From positions 1 to 40,286 of the forward strand of contig JALXCS010000322.1 of the NCBI GenBank assembly GCA_026990815.1: a DNA stretch of 40,286 bases. The letters run 5' to 3'. The notes below the pieces were generated by a model. The model had not been told where the DNA came from and did no database searches. It saw only the letters and a list, made by a program, of their open reading frames with translations. The position numbers and the translations under genes are program-made. Numbering within the stretch: the first letter of the stretch is position 1; each line of letters begins with the position of its first letter. Positions 24,907-33,168 of the stretch are shown here, piece by piece. The stretch comes from Methylomonas sp. Lineage in GTDB: Bacteria > Pseudomonadota > Gammaproteobacteria > Methylococcales > Methylomonadaceae.

Positions 24907-26490
24907 ATGCCTACGCTAATTCACCAATTATTTCTTGAGACCGTTAAAAATAATCCCGATGCGCTTGCGCTCGTCCACAAAAAACAAGTGTGGAATTATA
25001 ACCAGTTCAATCACCTTGTTGTTGAGCAAGCCCATGCATTAGCCGGATTAAACTTAAAACCACAACAGCGGGTCGCCATCTTTTTGCCCAAACAGATTGA
25101 AACGGTATCCAGCTTTTTCGCTACAACTATGGCAGGCGGTGTTTTTGTACCTGTAAACCCAGTTCTAAAAGCCCCGCAAGTCATTCATATATTACAAGAT
25201 TGCAATGTACAAATTCTTATTACTTCAAAAAGCCGCTTGCAAGGTCTTGTTGAATATTTACCCGATTGTACTGATTTACACAGCATAATACTGGTTGATG
25301 ATAATGTCCCTCCAGAACTTAAACTGGAAACAATTCAAATCATTCCCTGGCAAGATTATCTATCCCACGCCAATCAGACAAAAAAATTACCGGTCATTAT
25401 TGACGCCGACATGGCTGCTATTCTTTACACCTCTGGCAGTACAGGGAAACCGAAAGGAGTCGTGTTATCACACCAGAATATTATCTTGGGAGCAAAAAGT
25501 GTCGCCGAATATCTGAGCATTACACATGACGACCGATTACTGGCAGTTTTACCATTTAGTTTTGATTACGGTTTGAATCAGCTTACCAGCTCCTTACTAC
25601 AAGGTGCCAGTTGTGTGCTTCTTGATTATTTATTGCCTCGGGATGTTATTAAGGCTCTGGTCAACCAGAAAATCACAGGGTTTGCGGCTGTCCCTCCGCT
25701 ATGGGCACAGCTTTCGCAACTTGAATGGCCTGAATCCATCAATGAGCATTTGCGATATATGACCAACTCGGGTGGAAAAATGCCATTAACTATTCTTGAG
25801 AAAATTCGCCAAAACGCTTCAAAAGCTGATTTTTTTTTAATGTATGGCCTCACGGAAGCTTTCCGCTCAACTTACCTGCCACCCGACCAATTACAAAAAC
25901 GTCCAAATTCAATGGGTAAAGCCATACCCAATGCAGAAATCATGGTTGTTCGTGAAGATGGTTCGTCCTGCTCCCCTCACGAACCAGGTGAACTGGTCCA
26001 CCGGGGGGCACTGGTAGCTTTGGGTTACTGGAATGACCCTGAAAAAACTGCTAAACGATTCAAGCCAACACCGGGCCAGCTTCAGGGCTTGCCGTTACCT
26101 GAAATAGCAGTTTGGTCTGGTGATACCGTCACCGTGGATGAAGACGGATATTTTTATTTCGTTGGCCGAAAGGACGATATGATAAAAACTTCCGGTTATC
26201 GTGTCAGCCAGACTGAGATTGAAGAAGTCATTTATGCTTCCGGCCTGGTTAAAGAAGTCGTGGCATTGGGTATTGAACATGAAACTTTGGGTCAGGCCAT
26301 TTTACTGGTTGTCAGTGTCGAATCGGAATCAGGCTATAATTCACAGGGACTGATCAATCTATGCAAAAACCAACTGCCGAATTACATGGTACCTGCAAAA
26401 ATAGAAGTATTACCTTCTTTACCCAAAAACCCCAATGGAAAAATTGACCGTACCCTGTTAACAAAACAATTTGCCGACATATTCAAATAA
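24907..26490 (+). CDS. AMP-forming acyl-CoA ligase, exosortase-A-system associated
   Basis: 527 aa member of the acyl-adenylate (ANL) enzyme family. Core motifs: YTSGSTGKPKGVVLSH (ATP/AMP loop, about residues 181-196), YGLTEAF (A5, about 312-318), WSGDTVTVDEDGYFYFVGRKDDMIKTSGYRVSQTEIEE (A7-A8), and the catalytic Lys near the end in NPNGKIDR. Length and partner fit the exosortase-A-associated ligase family (TIGR03098), whose substrate is unknown. The decarboxylase follows with a one-base gap. The longest frame starts at TTG 24886, but ATG 24907 is preferred because family members begin near LIHQLF. Its AAGGA is unusually close (one base), so initiation may be inefficient. Confidence 0.85.
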   Translation: MPTLIHQLFLETVKNNPDALALVHKKQVWNYNQFNHLVVEQAHALAGLNLKPQQRVAIFLPKQIETVSSFFATTMAGGVFVPVNPVLKAPQVIHILQDCNVQILITSKSRLQGLVEYLPDCTDLHSIILVDDNVPPELKLETIQIIPWQDYLSHANQTKKLPVIIDADMAAILYTSGSTGKPKGVVLSHQNIILGAKSVAEYLSITHDDRLLAVLPFSFDYGLNQLTSSLLQGASCVLLDYLLPRDVIKALVNQKITGFAAVPPLWAQLSQLEWPESINEHLRYMTNSGGKMPLTILEKIRQNASKADFFLMYGLTEAFRSTYLPPDQLQKRPNSMGKAIPNAEIMVVREDGSSCSPHEPGELVHRGALVALGYWNDPEKTAKRFKPTPGQLQGLPLPEIAVWSGDTVTVDEDGYFYFVGRKDDMIKTSGYRVSQTEIEEVIYASGLVKEVVALGIEHETLGQAILLVVSVESESGYNSQGLINLCKNQLPNYMVPAKIEVLPSLPKNPNGKIDRTLLTKQFADIFK

Positions 26491-26491
26491 T

Positions 26492-27727
26492 ATGAAAAAA
26501 ACTGCTCCTCAACATGCCCCAATGGATCAATTTCCTGTCAGTAACAACAATCTGGTTATTGGCGATCTTGAACTGACACAAGTTGTTGAACGTGTCGGTC
26601 AAACTCCTTTTTATGCCTATGACCGGCAATTATTAACCCAAAGGGTCAACGATCTGCGTAAAGCCATGCCAGAAGGCCTAAAAATTCACTACGCAATGAA
26701 GGCCAACCCTATGCCAGCAATCGTTCAGCACATGGCCACTATTACAGACGGGCTTGATGTCGCTTCAGCTGGTGAAATGAAAGTTGCGCTTGACACCATC
26801 ATGGCTGCTGAAAAGATAAGTATGGCTGGCCCAGGAAAACGACCTGAAGAATTAAGGCAAGCTATTGCATCACATATTACCATCAATGTCGAGTCATGTA
26901 ATGAACTTGAAATACTTGCCAATCATTCCGAACAGCTTGGAATAACTGCCAATGTCGCCATTCGTATCAACCCGGCTTTTGAACTGAAAGCCTCCGGAAT
27001 GAAAATGGGCGGCGGACCAAAACAATTTGGTATCGATGAAGAACAGGTCCCTGATGTGCTGAAACGTATCAAAGTATTAAATTTGCATTTCAAAGGCTTC
27101 CATATTTTCAGTGGCTCGCAAAACCTGAAGGCCGATTCTATCATCGATGCGCAGCAAAAAAGTATTGCTCTAGCCATTCGCCTGGCCGATTTCTGTCCAT
27201 CTCCAATTGAAAAATTAAATATTGGTGGCGGCTATGGCATTCCGTATTTCCCAGGCGATACTTGTCTTGATACTGACGCAGTTGGCGAAGCTTTGAATAA
27301 CACCATGCAAGATGCCAAAAAACAAATTCCTTCAGCAGAAATCATTATTGAATTGGGTCGATACCTGGTCGGGGAAGCAGGCATTTATGTGAGTCGGGTC
27401 ATTGACAAAAAAATATCACGTGGTCAGGTTTTTTTAGTTTGTGATGGAGGCTTGCACCACCATCTGGCTGCCTCAGGTAATTTTGGACAGGTCATCAGGA
27501 AAAATTACCCGACCGTGATTGGTAATAAAATTAATTCTGATAATAAAGAAACGGTCAATATTGTCGGACCACTCTGTACACCACTGGACATTCTTGCCGA
27601 CAAGATTGAATTACCCAAGGCAGAAATTGGTGATTTAGTCGTTATTTTTCAATCCGGAGCTTATGGAATAACGGCCAGCCCCATCAACTTTTTAACCCAG
27701 CCTGGCGCTACCGAAATCCTTATATAA
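26492..27727 (+). CDS. PLP-dependent decarboxylase, exosortase-A-system associated
   Basis: 411 aa fold-type III decarboxylase related to diaminopimelate and ornithine decarboxylases. The PLP lysine is in HYAMKANP (K70), the glycine loop in NIGGGYGIPYF, and the active-site Cys in VGPLCTPLDILAD (C362). True LysA has C-E-(S/T)-x-D here (see lysA in this window: CETGDFLG), so the Glu is replaced by Thr and the substrate is probably not diaminopimelate. The type matches TIGR03099 (exosortase-A-associated). ATG 26492 is one base after the ligase stop; an in-frame TTG inside the ligase gene would add seven residues. Likely product: an amine joined or activated with the ligase, but substrate unknown. 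Confidence 0.87.
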   Translation: MKKTAPQHAPMDQFPVSNNNLVIGDLELTQVVERVGQTPFYAYDRQLLTQRVNDLRKAMPEGLKIHYAMKANPMPAIVQHMATITDGLDVASAGEMKVALDTIMAAEKISMAGPGKRPEELRQAIASHITINVESCNELEILANHSEQLGITANVAIRINPAFELKASGMKMGGGPKQFGIDEEQVPDVLKRIKVLNLHFKGFHIFSGSQNLKADSIIDAQQKSIALAIRLADFCPSPIEKLNIGGGYGIPYFPGDTCLDTDAVGEALNNTMQDAKKQIPSAEIIIELGRYLVGEAGIYVSRVIDKKISRGQVFLVCDGGLHHHLAASGNFGQVIRKNYPTVIGNKINSDNKETVNIVGPLCTPLDILADKIELPKAEIGDLVVIFQSGAYGITASPINFLTQPGATEILI

Positions 27728-27830
27728 CTGTTTCAAGGGTATTAATCTTTCGATAGTCCATACAAAAAATACCCCTGCCAAGTCAGCTCCATAAATGAAT
27801 AGTTGGAAAATTGGCCTAAACATTGTTCTT

Positions 27831-27862
27831 AAGCCGCTATTTCTTTATACTTAGCGGTTTTT
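27831..27862 (+). terminator. Rho-independent terminator before the mtdB-like pair
   Basis: AAGCCGCTA (27831-27839) pairs with TAGCGGTTT (27852-27860), nine pairs including one G-T, with a 12-base loop and then TT. It lies about 100 bases after the decarboxylase stop and only 20 bases before the start of the first mtdB-like gene. It could end the decarboxylase transcript or act as an attenuator in the mtdB leader. Confidence 0.6.
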
Positions 27863-27881
27863 AACCTAAATGAGATCGACC

Positions 27882-28793
27882 ATGGAAAAACCATTCGTTT
27901 TGCACATGCTGACCACTGCAAAAAATTTAAGCCCATTTGATGTCAATATGGCAATCGATGCCGGATGGATAGCCCCGATACCTTATACTTATGTTGAAGC
28001 CAGCGAAGTTCGGGGGTTGGTTCAGGATGTTATCTTTTCCCGTAGCGCCAAGGGTCTGAAAAGCACGGGCATCTTTATCGGTGGTCGGGATACCAAAGAA
28101 GCAATGGACATGCTGAAAACAGCAAAAAACTCCATGGTCCCTCCTTTCGAAGTTTCAGTTTTTGCAGACCCAAGCGGAGCCTTCACGACAGCGGCCGGAA
28201 TGGTGGCATGTGCTGAACGTGAAATCGTCAATAAATTTAATCTTCCATCATTGGAAGGACTTAATATTTTGATCCTTGGTGGGACCGGCCCGGTCGGTCA
28301 GGTAGCTGCAGTCATTTCAGCCCAAGCCGGGGCCAATGTCAAACTGGTCGGTCGCCAATTGGAAAAAGCGCAACGTATTGCTGATTGGTGTAATCAGGAA
28401 TTTGGCAAAGGTGAAATCAATATTGAAGCGGGCGCTGACGCAGAAAAAGGCGAATATATCAAAACCACCGATATTGTTTTTGCAACCGGTGCCGCAGGAA
28501 TTGAATTATTAAGTGCTGAGCTTATTGCTTCTGCCCCGCAGTTAAAAGTAGCTGCCGATGTTAATGCTGTACCTCCTGCCGGAATTGCCAACCTTGATCC
28601 GTTCCATGATGGCACCCTAATTGAGGGTTCCAACAGCGGCGCAATCGGCATCGGAGCATTGGCCATCGGTAATGTCAAATATCAGGCACAAAATCGGCTA
28701 CTGAAAAAAATGATTGAATCCGATGAAGCGATTTACCTTAGTTTTGAGGATGCTTTCGAATTAGCCAGAGAATACGTTAAAACCAAAAGTTAA
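27882..28793 (+). CDS. mtdB: MtdB-type methylene-tetrahydromethanopterin dehydrogenase, copy 1
   Basis: 303 aa. It oxidises methylene-H4MPT to methenyl-H4MPT in formaldehyde oxidation of methylotrophs. Family motifs: SPFDVNMAIDAG (about residues 17-28), QDVIFSR, IFIGGRD, MVPPFE, DPSGAFTTAA, the nucleotide-binding GGTGPVGQVAA, then DVNAVPPAGIANLD and GIGALAIGNVKYQ. These resemble Methylorubrum MtdB more than MtdA, which is NADP-specific. The end of the second Rossmann strand reads LVGRQLEKA, with basic residues like those in MtdA, so NADP binding is possible. The ATG at 27882 has GAGA six bases upstream; an ATG at 27870 would add four residues. Its tandem paralog follows after 138 bases. Confidence 0.88.
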   Translation: MEKPFVLHMLTTAKNLSPFDVNMAIDAGWIAPIPYTYVEASEVRGLVQDVIFSRSAKGLKSTGIFIGGRDTKEAMDMLKTAKNSMVPPFEVSVFADPSGAFTTAAGMVACAEREIVNKFNLPSLEGLNILILGGTGPVGQVAAVISAQAGANVKLVGRQLEKAQRIADWCNQEFGKGEINIEAGADAEKGEYIKTTDIVFATGAAGIELLSAELIASAPQLKVAADVNAVPPAGIANLDPFHDGTLIEGSNSGAIGIGALAIGNVKYQAQNRLLKKMIESDEAIYLSFEDAFELAREYVKTKS

Positions 28794-28931
28794 GCAACCC
28801 ATGCATACCCCAAAAAGTCTCATTTTTTAAAAAAAAGACACTTAAAATTTGGTCATTAATAACCTTGGTTTTTTAACCTTTACCCTATACTTTATTCGGT
28901 CCCCAAGAACTATAATCACAGAGAATTTTAA

Positions 28932-29849
28932 ATGGCGAAAAGAAGCATTCTCCACATGTTTGACCCCATGCCCCAAAACAGCCCATTCGATGTCAACATG
29001 GCTTTGGATGCTGGTTTCGACATGTTGGTGCCGTACAATAATGTAAGATTAGACAGCATTCACCGTCTGGTTCAGGATGCAATTTTTTCAAGAGGGCCAT
29101 CCGGGGTAAGAAAAACTGCCATTTTTATTGGCGGCAGAGATTTAAACCTGGCTATGAATATGTTAAATACCAGCAAATTAGCCATGGTCCCTCCATTTGA
29201 AATTTCTGTTCTCACCGACCCCAGCGGAGCTTTTACCACGGCTGCGGCACTAGTTGCATTGGTAGAAAAACAGCTTCAGGAAAAACACAACTTAAAACTT
29301 AAAGGCTGTAACGCTGTAGTTTTTGGCGGTACCGGACCTGTTGGCGTTGCAACTGGAGTTATTGCCTCTCTTGCTGGCGCAAACACAACTATTGTTGATC
29401 ATCTTTCTGTGGGTGCAGCTACCGATTTGGCTGATGAATTTAATCGTCTATGTGGTTCCTCTTTAACAGGAGCGGTAGCCAGTTCAGATCAAGAAAAAAT
29501 TACTCTAATCAGCGATGCCGATATCATTTTTTGTACCGCCAAAGCCGGTATCCAGGTCATTAGCCCAGATGTATTGAAAACCGCCAAACTACTTAAAGTA
29601 GCTGGCGATGTTAACGCGGTGCCACCACCAGGTATTGCCGGGATAAAATCCAAAGACCATGGTGAGCCACTCATTCATGCGGCAGAATTAACAAATGCAG
29701 TTGGTGTTGGACCATTAGCCGTTGGCAATATCAAATATAAATTACAACACGCTTTGCTAAAAAAATTATTGGAAAGAGAAGCTGATCAAGACAAGCCCGT
29801 GTATCTGGATTTTCGTGAAGCCTTCAGTTTTGCCAGAACCCTTGTGTAG
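28932..29849 (+). CDS. mtdB: MtdB-type methylene-tetrahydromethanopterin dehydrogenase, copy 2
   Basis: 305 aa paralog of the gene at 27882-28793. It has the same motifs in the same order: SPFDVNMALDAG, QDAIFSR, IFIGGRD, MVPPFE, DPSGAFTTAA, GGTGPVGVATG, DVNAVPPPGIAGI, GVGPLAVGNIKYK. At the end of the second Rossmann strand it reads TIVDHLSVGA: an Asp instead of the first copy's Gly-Arg, which commonly favours NAD over NADP. Start ATG 28932 follows GAGAATTTTAA. A TATAAT lies 16 bases before the ATG (28911-28916), probably too close to act, so transcription may continue from copy 1. The PfkB-type kinase follows after 13 bases, suggesting one operon. Which copy is the main H4MPT enzyme cannot be decided from sequence. 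Confidence 0.86.
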   Translation: MAKRSILHMFDPMPQNSPFDVNMALDAGFDMLVPYNNVRLDSIHRLVQDAIFSRGPSGVRKTAIFIGGRDLNLAMNMLNTSKLAMVPPFEISVLTDPSGAFTTAAALVALVEKQLQEKHNLKLKGCNAVVFGGTGPVGVATGVIASLAGANTTIVDHLSVGAATDLADEFNRLCGSSLTGAVASSDQEKITLISDADIIFCTAKAGIQVISPDVLKTAKLLKVAGDVNAVPPPGIAGIKSKDHGEPLIHAAELTNAVGVGPLAVGNIKYKLQHALLKKLLEREADQDKPVYLDFREAFSFARTLV

Positions 29850-29862
29850 AGATTAAAACACT

Positions 29863-30756
29863 ATGGCAACCAACAGCATTATTTTTGATGTTTTGTGTGT
29901 CGGACATGCCTCTTATGATTTAATCTTCTCTGTCCCGTATCATCCGAATGCCGATGAAAAAATTGTTGCCGACAATTTTACTGGTTGTGGCGGTGGACCC
30001 GCTGCAAATGCAGCAGTCTGTGTTTCCCGACTGGGTTTAAAAGCCGCTTTTGCCGGTTTTTTGGGAACTGATCTTTATGGCGACAAACATAAGGATGAAT
30101 TCACTCAAGAAAAAGTAAATACCAATTATCTGGTTCGCGGCCCATCCCCTACCCCTTTATCTGCTATTTTGGTCAAACCGAATGGTCAACGCGCTCTGAT
30201 AAATTACAAAGGTGAAACTGAATATTTACCGACAGATTATCTGAATTTGTCAGATTTGCAAACAAAAGTCATTTTGTTCGATGGTCATGAACCTGACTTG
30301 TCATTATCCTTGGTCGAATTTGCGCAAAAACATGCTATTCCAACTGTACTTGATGCGGGTTCCTTGCACATCGGTACCGAACAATTGATGGACAAAGTCG
30401 ATTATTTGGTTTGTTCAGAAAAATTCGCCAAACAAGTTGCTGGAGATGTAGAAACAGCATTAACTCAATTAGCAAAGAAATCACCCACCACTGTCATTAC
30501 ACTGGGAGAAAATGGCCTGATATGGCAAGCTGGTGACAAACAAGGCAGTCTGTCTGCTTTTTCCATCAATGCAGTCGATACAACCGGTGCTGGGGATGCA
30601 TTTCATGGTGCATTCGCGGCAGCTCTCGCCAACAATTTTAATTGGCTTGAGACTTTAAAATTTGCAAGTGCAACGGGTGCACTTTGTTGCACCAAAATCG
30701 GAGCCCGTCCCGGGTTGCCGAAATTAAACGAACTTCAGTCTTTCTACCAGCGCTGA
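29863..30756 (+). CDS. PfkB-family sugar kinase, substrate unknown
   Basis: 297 aa ribokinase/PfkB-fold kinase. The N-terminal glycine-rich substrate motif GCGGGPAANAAVCVSRLG (about residues 44-61) and the C-terminal signature DTTGAGDAFHGAFAAAL (about 239-255), with the catalytic Asp in GAGD, are complete. Members phosphorylate ribose, fructose, 2-keto-3-deoxygluconate, nucleosides or related compounds, and the substrate cannot be told by eye. It lies 13 bases after the second mtdB-like gene and upstream of the zwf run. A role in sugar or keto-deoxy-sugar entry to the Entner-Doudoroff or ribulose monophosphate routes is possible but inferred. A short GCTGA-AAAA-TCAGC dyad overlaps its stop. 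Confidence 0.88.
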   Translation: MATNSIIFDVLCVGHASYDLIFSVPYHPNADEKIVADNFTGCGGGPAANAAVCVSRLGLKAAFAGFLGTDLYGDKHKDEFTQEKVNTNYLVRGPSPTPLSAILVKPNGQRALINYKGETEYLPTDYLNLSDLQTKVILFDGHEPDLSLSLVEFAQKHAIPTVLDAGSLHIGTEQLMDKVDYLVCSEKFAKQVAGDVETALTQLAKKSPTTVITLGENGLIWQAGDKQGSLSAFSINAVDTTGAGDAFHGAFAAALANNFNWLETLKFASATGALCCTKIGARPGLPKLNELQSFYQR

Positions 30757-30800
30757 AAAATCAGCATTCAAAACAGATATCTCAGTAAAGCAATCAAATT

Positions 30801-30828
30801 TGCTATAATAGCGACCATTTTTCGCTAT
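30801..30828 (+). promoter_or_regulatory. Extended -10 promoter of the zwf operon with overlapping dyad
   Basis: TGCTATAAT (30801-30809) is a perfect extended -10 (TGn-TATAAT), 119 bases before the zwf ATG; the -35 area is poor, as usual for this promoter class. ATAGCGA (30808-30814) and TCGCTAT (30822-30828) form an inverted repeat that overlaps the -10 and would cover the start site, a good place for a repressor. No HexR-like site was seen. Confidence 0.6.
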
Positions 30829-30927
30829 CAAATGAGAACAATTAGCATCGATCATTTCTTACTCATACGGGTTTCGGATCATACATCAAACAACTGCATC
30901 ATTCGTACCCAGTAATTTAAAATAATA

Positions 30928-32397
30928 ATGGAACAAAACAAGACATATAAACCCTGCGACCTTGTCATCTATGGCGCCTTGGGCGACCTGTCAACGAGAA
31001 AATTATTAATTTCTCTGTTTCGACTCGATAAAGCCGATTTATTGGAAAAGGAAACCCGCATTATTGGCATTGACAGGTTTGACAAAACAGATTCAGAATT
31101 TATTGAGCTCGCCAGAAAAAGCCTGGAAAACTTTCTGAAAGACAGCATCGACGAGACTGTTTGGCAACGATATGCGAACAGGCTTTGCTATTTAAAAGTC
31201 GATTTGACACAAATGGATCAATATCAAAAGCTTCAGGAAGTTGCTAACCCAGATTCCAGAGTCATGGTGAATTATTTTGCTGTTGCTCCTTTCCTATTCA
31301 AAAACATTTGCAAGGGGCTTGATCAATGTGGCATTTTAAATGATGAAGCACGTATGGTAATGGAAAAACCCATTGGCCATGATCTTGCCTCTTCCATTGA
31401 GATTAACGATGCTGTCGCTGAAGTATTCGAAGATAATCAGATTTTCCGGATAGATCATTATCTTGGTAAGGAAACAGTGCTCAATCTGCTTGCATTGCGA
31501 TTTGCCAATTCTATCTTTACCACCAACTGGGATCACAATACTATTGACCATATTCAAATCACGGTTGCTGAAGAAATTGGCATTGAAGGACGCTGGGAAT
31601 ATTTCGATAAAACCGGGCAATTGCGCGATATGCTGCAAAATCATTTGTTACAAATTCTGACTTTTGTTGCTATGGAACCACCCGTCAATCTCAAGGCAGA
31701 AAATATTCATAGCGAAAAGATCAAGGTTCTAGATGCCTTGCGACCCATCACCAAATGTAATGTTGAACAAGTCACAGTTCGTGGCCAATATACAAAAGGA
31801 TTTCTCAGGGCAAATGAAGTTCCCGGCTATCTTGAAGAAGAAGATGCTAACAAGGAAAGTAAAACTGAAACCTTTGTAGCGCTTCGTGTCGATATTGATA
31901 ACTGGCGCTGGGCTGGCGTACCGTTTTACCTACGGACAGGTAAGAGAATGAATCATAAACGAACAGAAATTGTCGTCTATTTTAAGCACTTGCCACACAA
32001 TATTTTCAAGGACAGCTTTAAAGATCTTCCGCCCAATAAACTGATTATTCATTTGCAGCCAAACGAAGGCGTAGACATTGAAATTCTCAACAAAGTACCT
32101 GGTATTGATGGCGATATTAAGTTACAGAAAACCAAACTGGATTTAAGTTTTCTGGAAACATTTAAAGAACATAAAATCTTCGGTGGCTACGAAAAATTGA
32201 TTCTGGAAGCCCTACGTGGAAATCCAACTTTGTTTCTGAGCCGCGAAGAAATAGAACATGCCTGGAGATGGATTGATTCCATACAGGATGCCTGGAAAAC
32301 CACTGGTGATGTCCCTAAAAATTATCCTGCCGGAACATGGGGGCCGATTGCTTCGGATTCACTATTGGCAAGAGATAACCGAGCATGGGAAGAATAA
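30928..32397 (+). CDS. zwf: Glucose-6-phosphate 1-dehydrogenase
   Basis: 489 aa cytosolic NAD(P)-dependent enzyme that turns glucose-6-phosphate into 6-phosphogluconolactone. The nucleotide-binding motif GALGDLSTRKL (about residues 16-26, usually GxxGDL) and the catalytic RIDHYLGKE (174-182, with the active His and Lys) are present, as is MEKPIGHDL. Length matches the family (about 490). First gene of the Entner-Doudoroff run zwf-pgl-edd-eda, with a 119-base leader after an extended -10 promoter. No clear Shine-Dalgarno precedes ATG 30928, so leader structure may matter. In ribulose-monophosphate methylotrophs this step supplies NADPH and can also feed a dissimilatory cycle. Confidence 0.96.
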   Translation: MEQNKTYKPCDLVIYGALGDLSTRKLLISLFRLDKADLLEKETRIIGIDRFDKTDSEFIELARKSLENFLKDSIDETVWQRYANRLCYLKVDLTQMDQYQKLQEVANPDSRVMVNYFAVAPFLFKNICKGLDQCGILNDEARMVMEKPIGHDLASSIEINDAVAEVFEDNQIFRIDHYLGKETVLNLLALRFANSIFTTNWDHNTIDHIQITVAEEIGIEGRWEYFDKTGQLRDMLQNHLLQILTFVAMEPPVNLKAENIHSEKIKVLDALRPITKCNVEQVTVRGQYTKGFLRANEVPGYLEEEDANKESKTETFVALRVDIDNWRWAGVPFYLRTGKRMNHKRTEIVVYFKHLPHNIFKDSFKDLPPNKLIIHLQPNEGVDIEILNKVPGIDGDIKLQKTKLDLSFLETFKEHKIFGGYEKLILEALRGNPTLFLSREEIEHAWRWIDSIQDAWKTTGDVPKNYPAGTWGPIASDSLLARDNRAWEE

Positions 32398-32433
32398 ATT
32401 CCAGTTCACCTATTTTAACAATTGAAAAACAAC

Positions 32434-33144
32434 ATGATAAAAGAATTTTTATTCGAAAATCGACAACAACTTTTCGCTCAATTAAGCAAAGATTGTAGAA
32501 ATCACCTACAACATAGCTTGATAGCTAATGATTCGACGAGCCTCCTGGTTTCTGGTGGCAGTACCCCTGCACCATTATATAAGGCCCTTTCAAAAACTGA
32601 CCTTGACTGGCAACGTATCCATGTGGCATTAGTCGATGAACGCTGGGTTGATCAAGAACATGACGCCAGCAATGAAGCACTGATTCGCCACAGCCTGCTG
32701 ATCAACAACGCCCTAAAAGCGCCGTTCACTGGAATGAAAACTTCTGCTCCAAGCGCAAAAGAAGGACAAGCTGAAACAGAAATTGCTTATCAAAAATTGC
32801 CAAAACCATTTTCTGTGATTCTATTAGGCATGGGTAGCGATGGACACACAGCATCTTTATTCCCCCATGCCGAAGGACTCGAAACAGCGCTAGATGAAAA
32901 AAACACCCAGCTAACTGCTGCAATCACTGCTAAACAAAGTGAAGTAACTGGAGTCAATACCGAAAGGCTCACCTTGACTTTAACCGGTTTGTTACAATCA
33001 GATCGATTAATTCTATTGATTACCGGAGATGAAAAACTTTCTGTTTTCCGTCAGGCCATGTCTGACGGTCCTGTTGAAGACATGCCAATACGCGCCCTGC
33101 TTCGCCAGAATACAGTTCCTTTTGAAATCTATTGGGCCCCATGA
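32434..33144 (+). CDS. pgl: 6-phosphogluconolactonase (DevB/SOL type)
   Basis: 236 aa hydrolase of the glucosamine-6-phosphate isomerase fold that opens 6-phosphogluconolactone to 6-phosphogluconate. Motifs: SGGSTPAPLYKAL (phosphate binding), VDERWV, and MGSDGHTASLFP with the conserved Asp-Gly-His. The position between zwf and edd is diagnostic. The gap to zwf is 36 bases. The longest frame starts at TTG 32422; ATG 32434 gives a normal family N-terminus, although neither has a strong ribosome binding site. edd follows 24 bases downstream. Confidence 0.94.
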   Translation: MIKEFLFENRQQLFAQLSKDCRNHLQHSLIANDSTSLLVSGGSTPAPLYKALSKTDLDWQRIHVALVDERWVDQEHDASNEALIRHSLLINNALKAPFTGMKTSAPSAKEGQAETEIAYQKLPKPFSVILLGMGSDGHTASLFPHAEGLETALDEKNTQLTAAITAKQSEVTGVNTERLTLTLTGLLQSDRLILLITGDEKLSVFRQAMSDGPVEDMPIRALLRQNTVPFEIYWAP

Positions 33145-33168
33145 ATTTAAAAACATAGGAGAAGCTTT

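Noticed and set aside
26492..27727. Second diaminopimelate decarboxylase (lysA duplicate)
   Set aside because: The active-site CETGD motif is replaced by CTPLD, and the gene is linked to an acyl-CoA ligase, fitting the exosortase-associated family better. A real lysA is at 37445.
28911..28916. TATAAT as promoter of the second mtdB-like gene
   Set aside because: It lies 16 bases before the ATG, so the mRNA would start almost at the start codon and lose the ribosome binding site.
30757..30927. HexR operator upstream of zwf
   Set aside because: The known TGTAAT-ATTACA-type palindrome is not present; only the different ATAGCGA dyad is.
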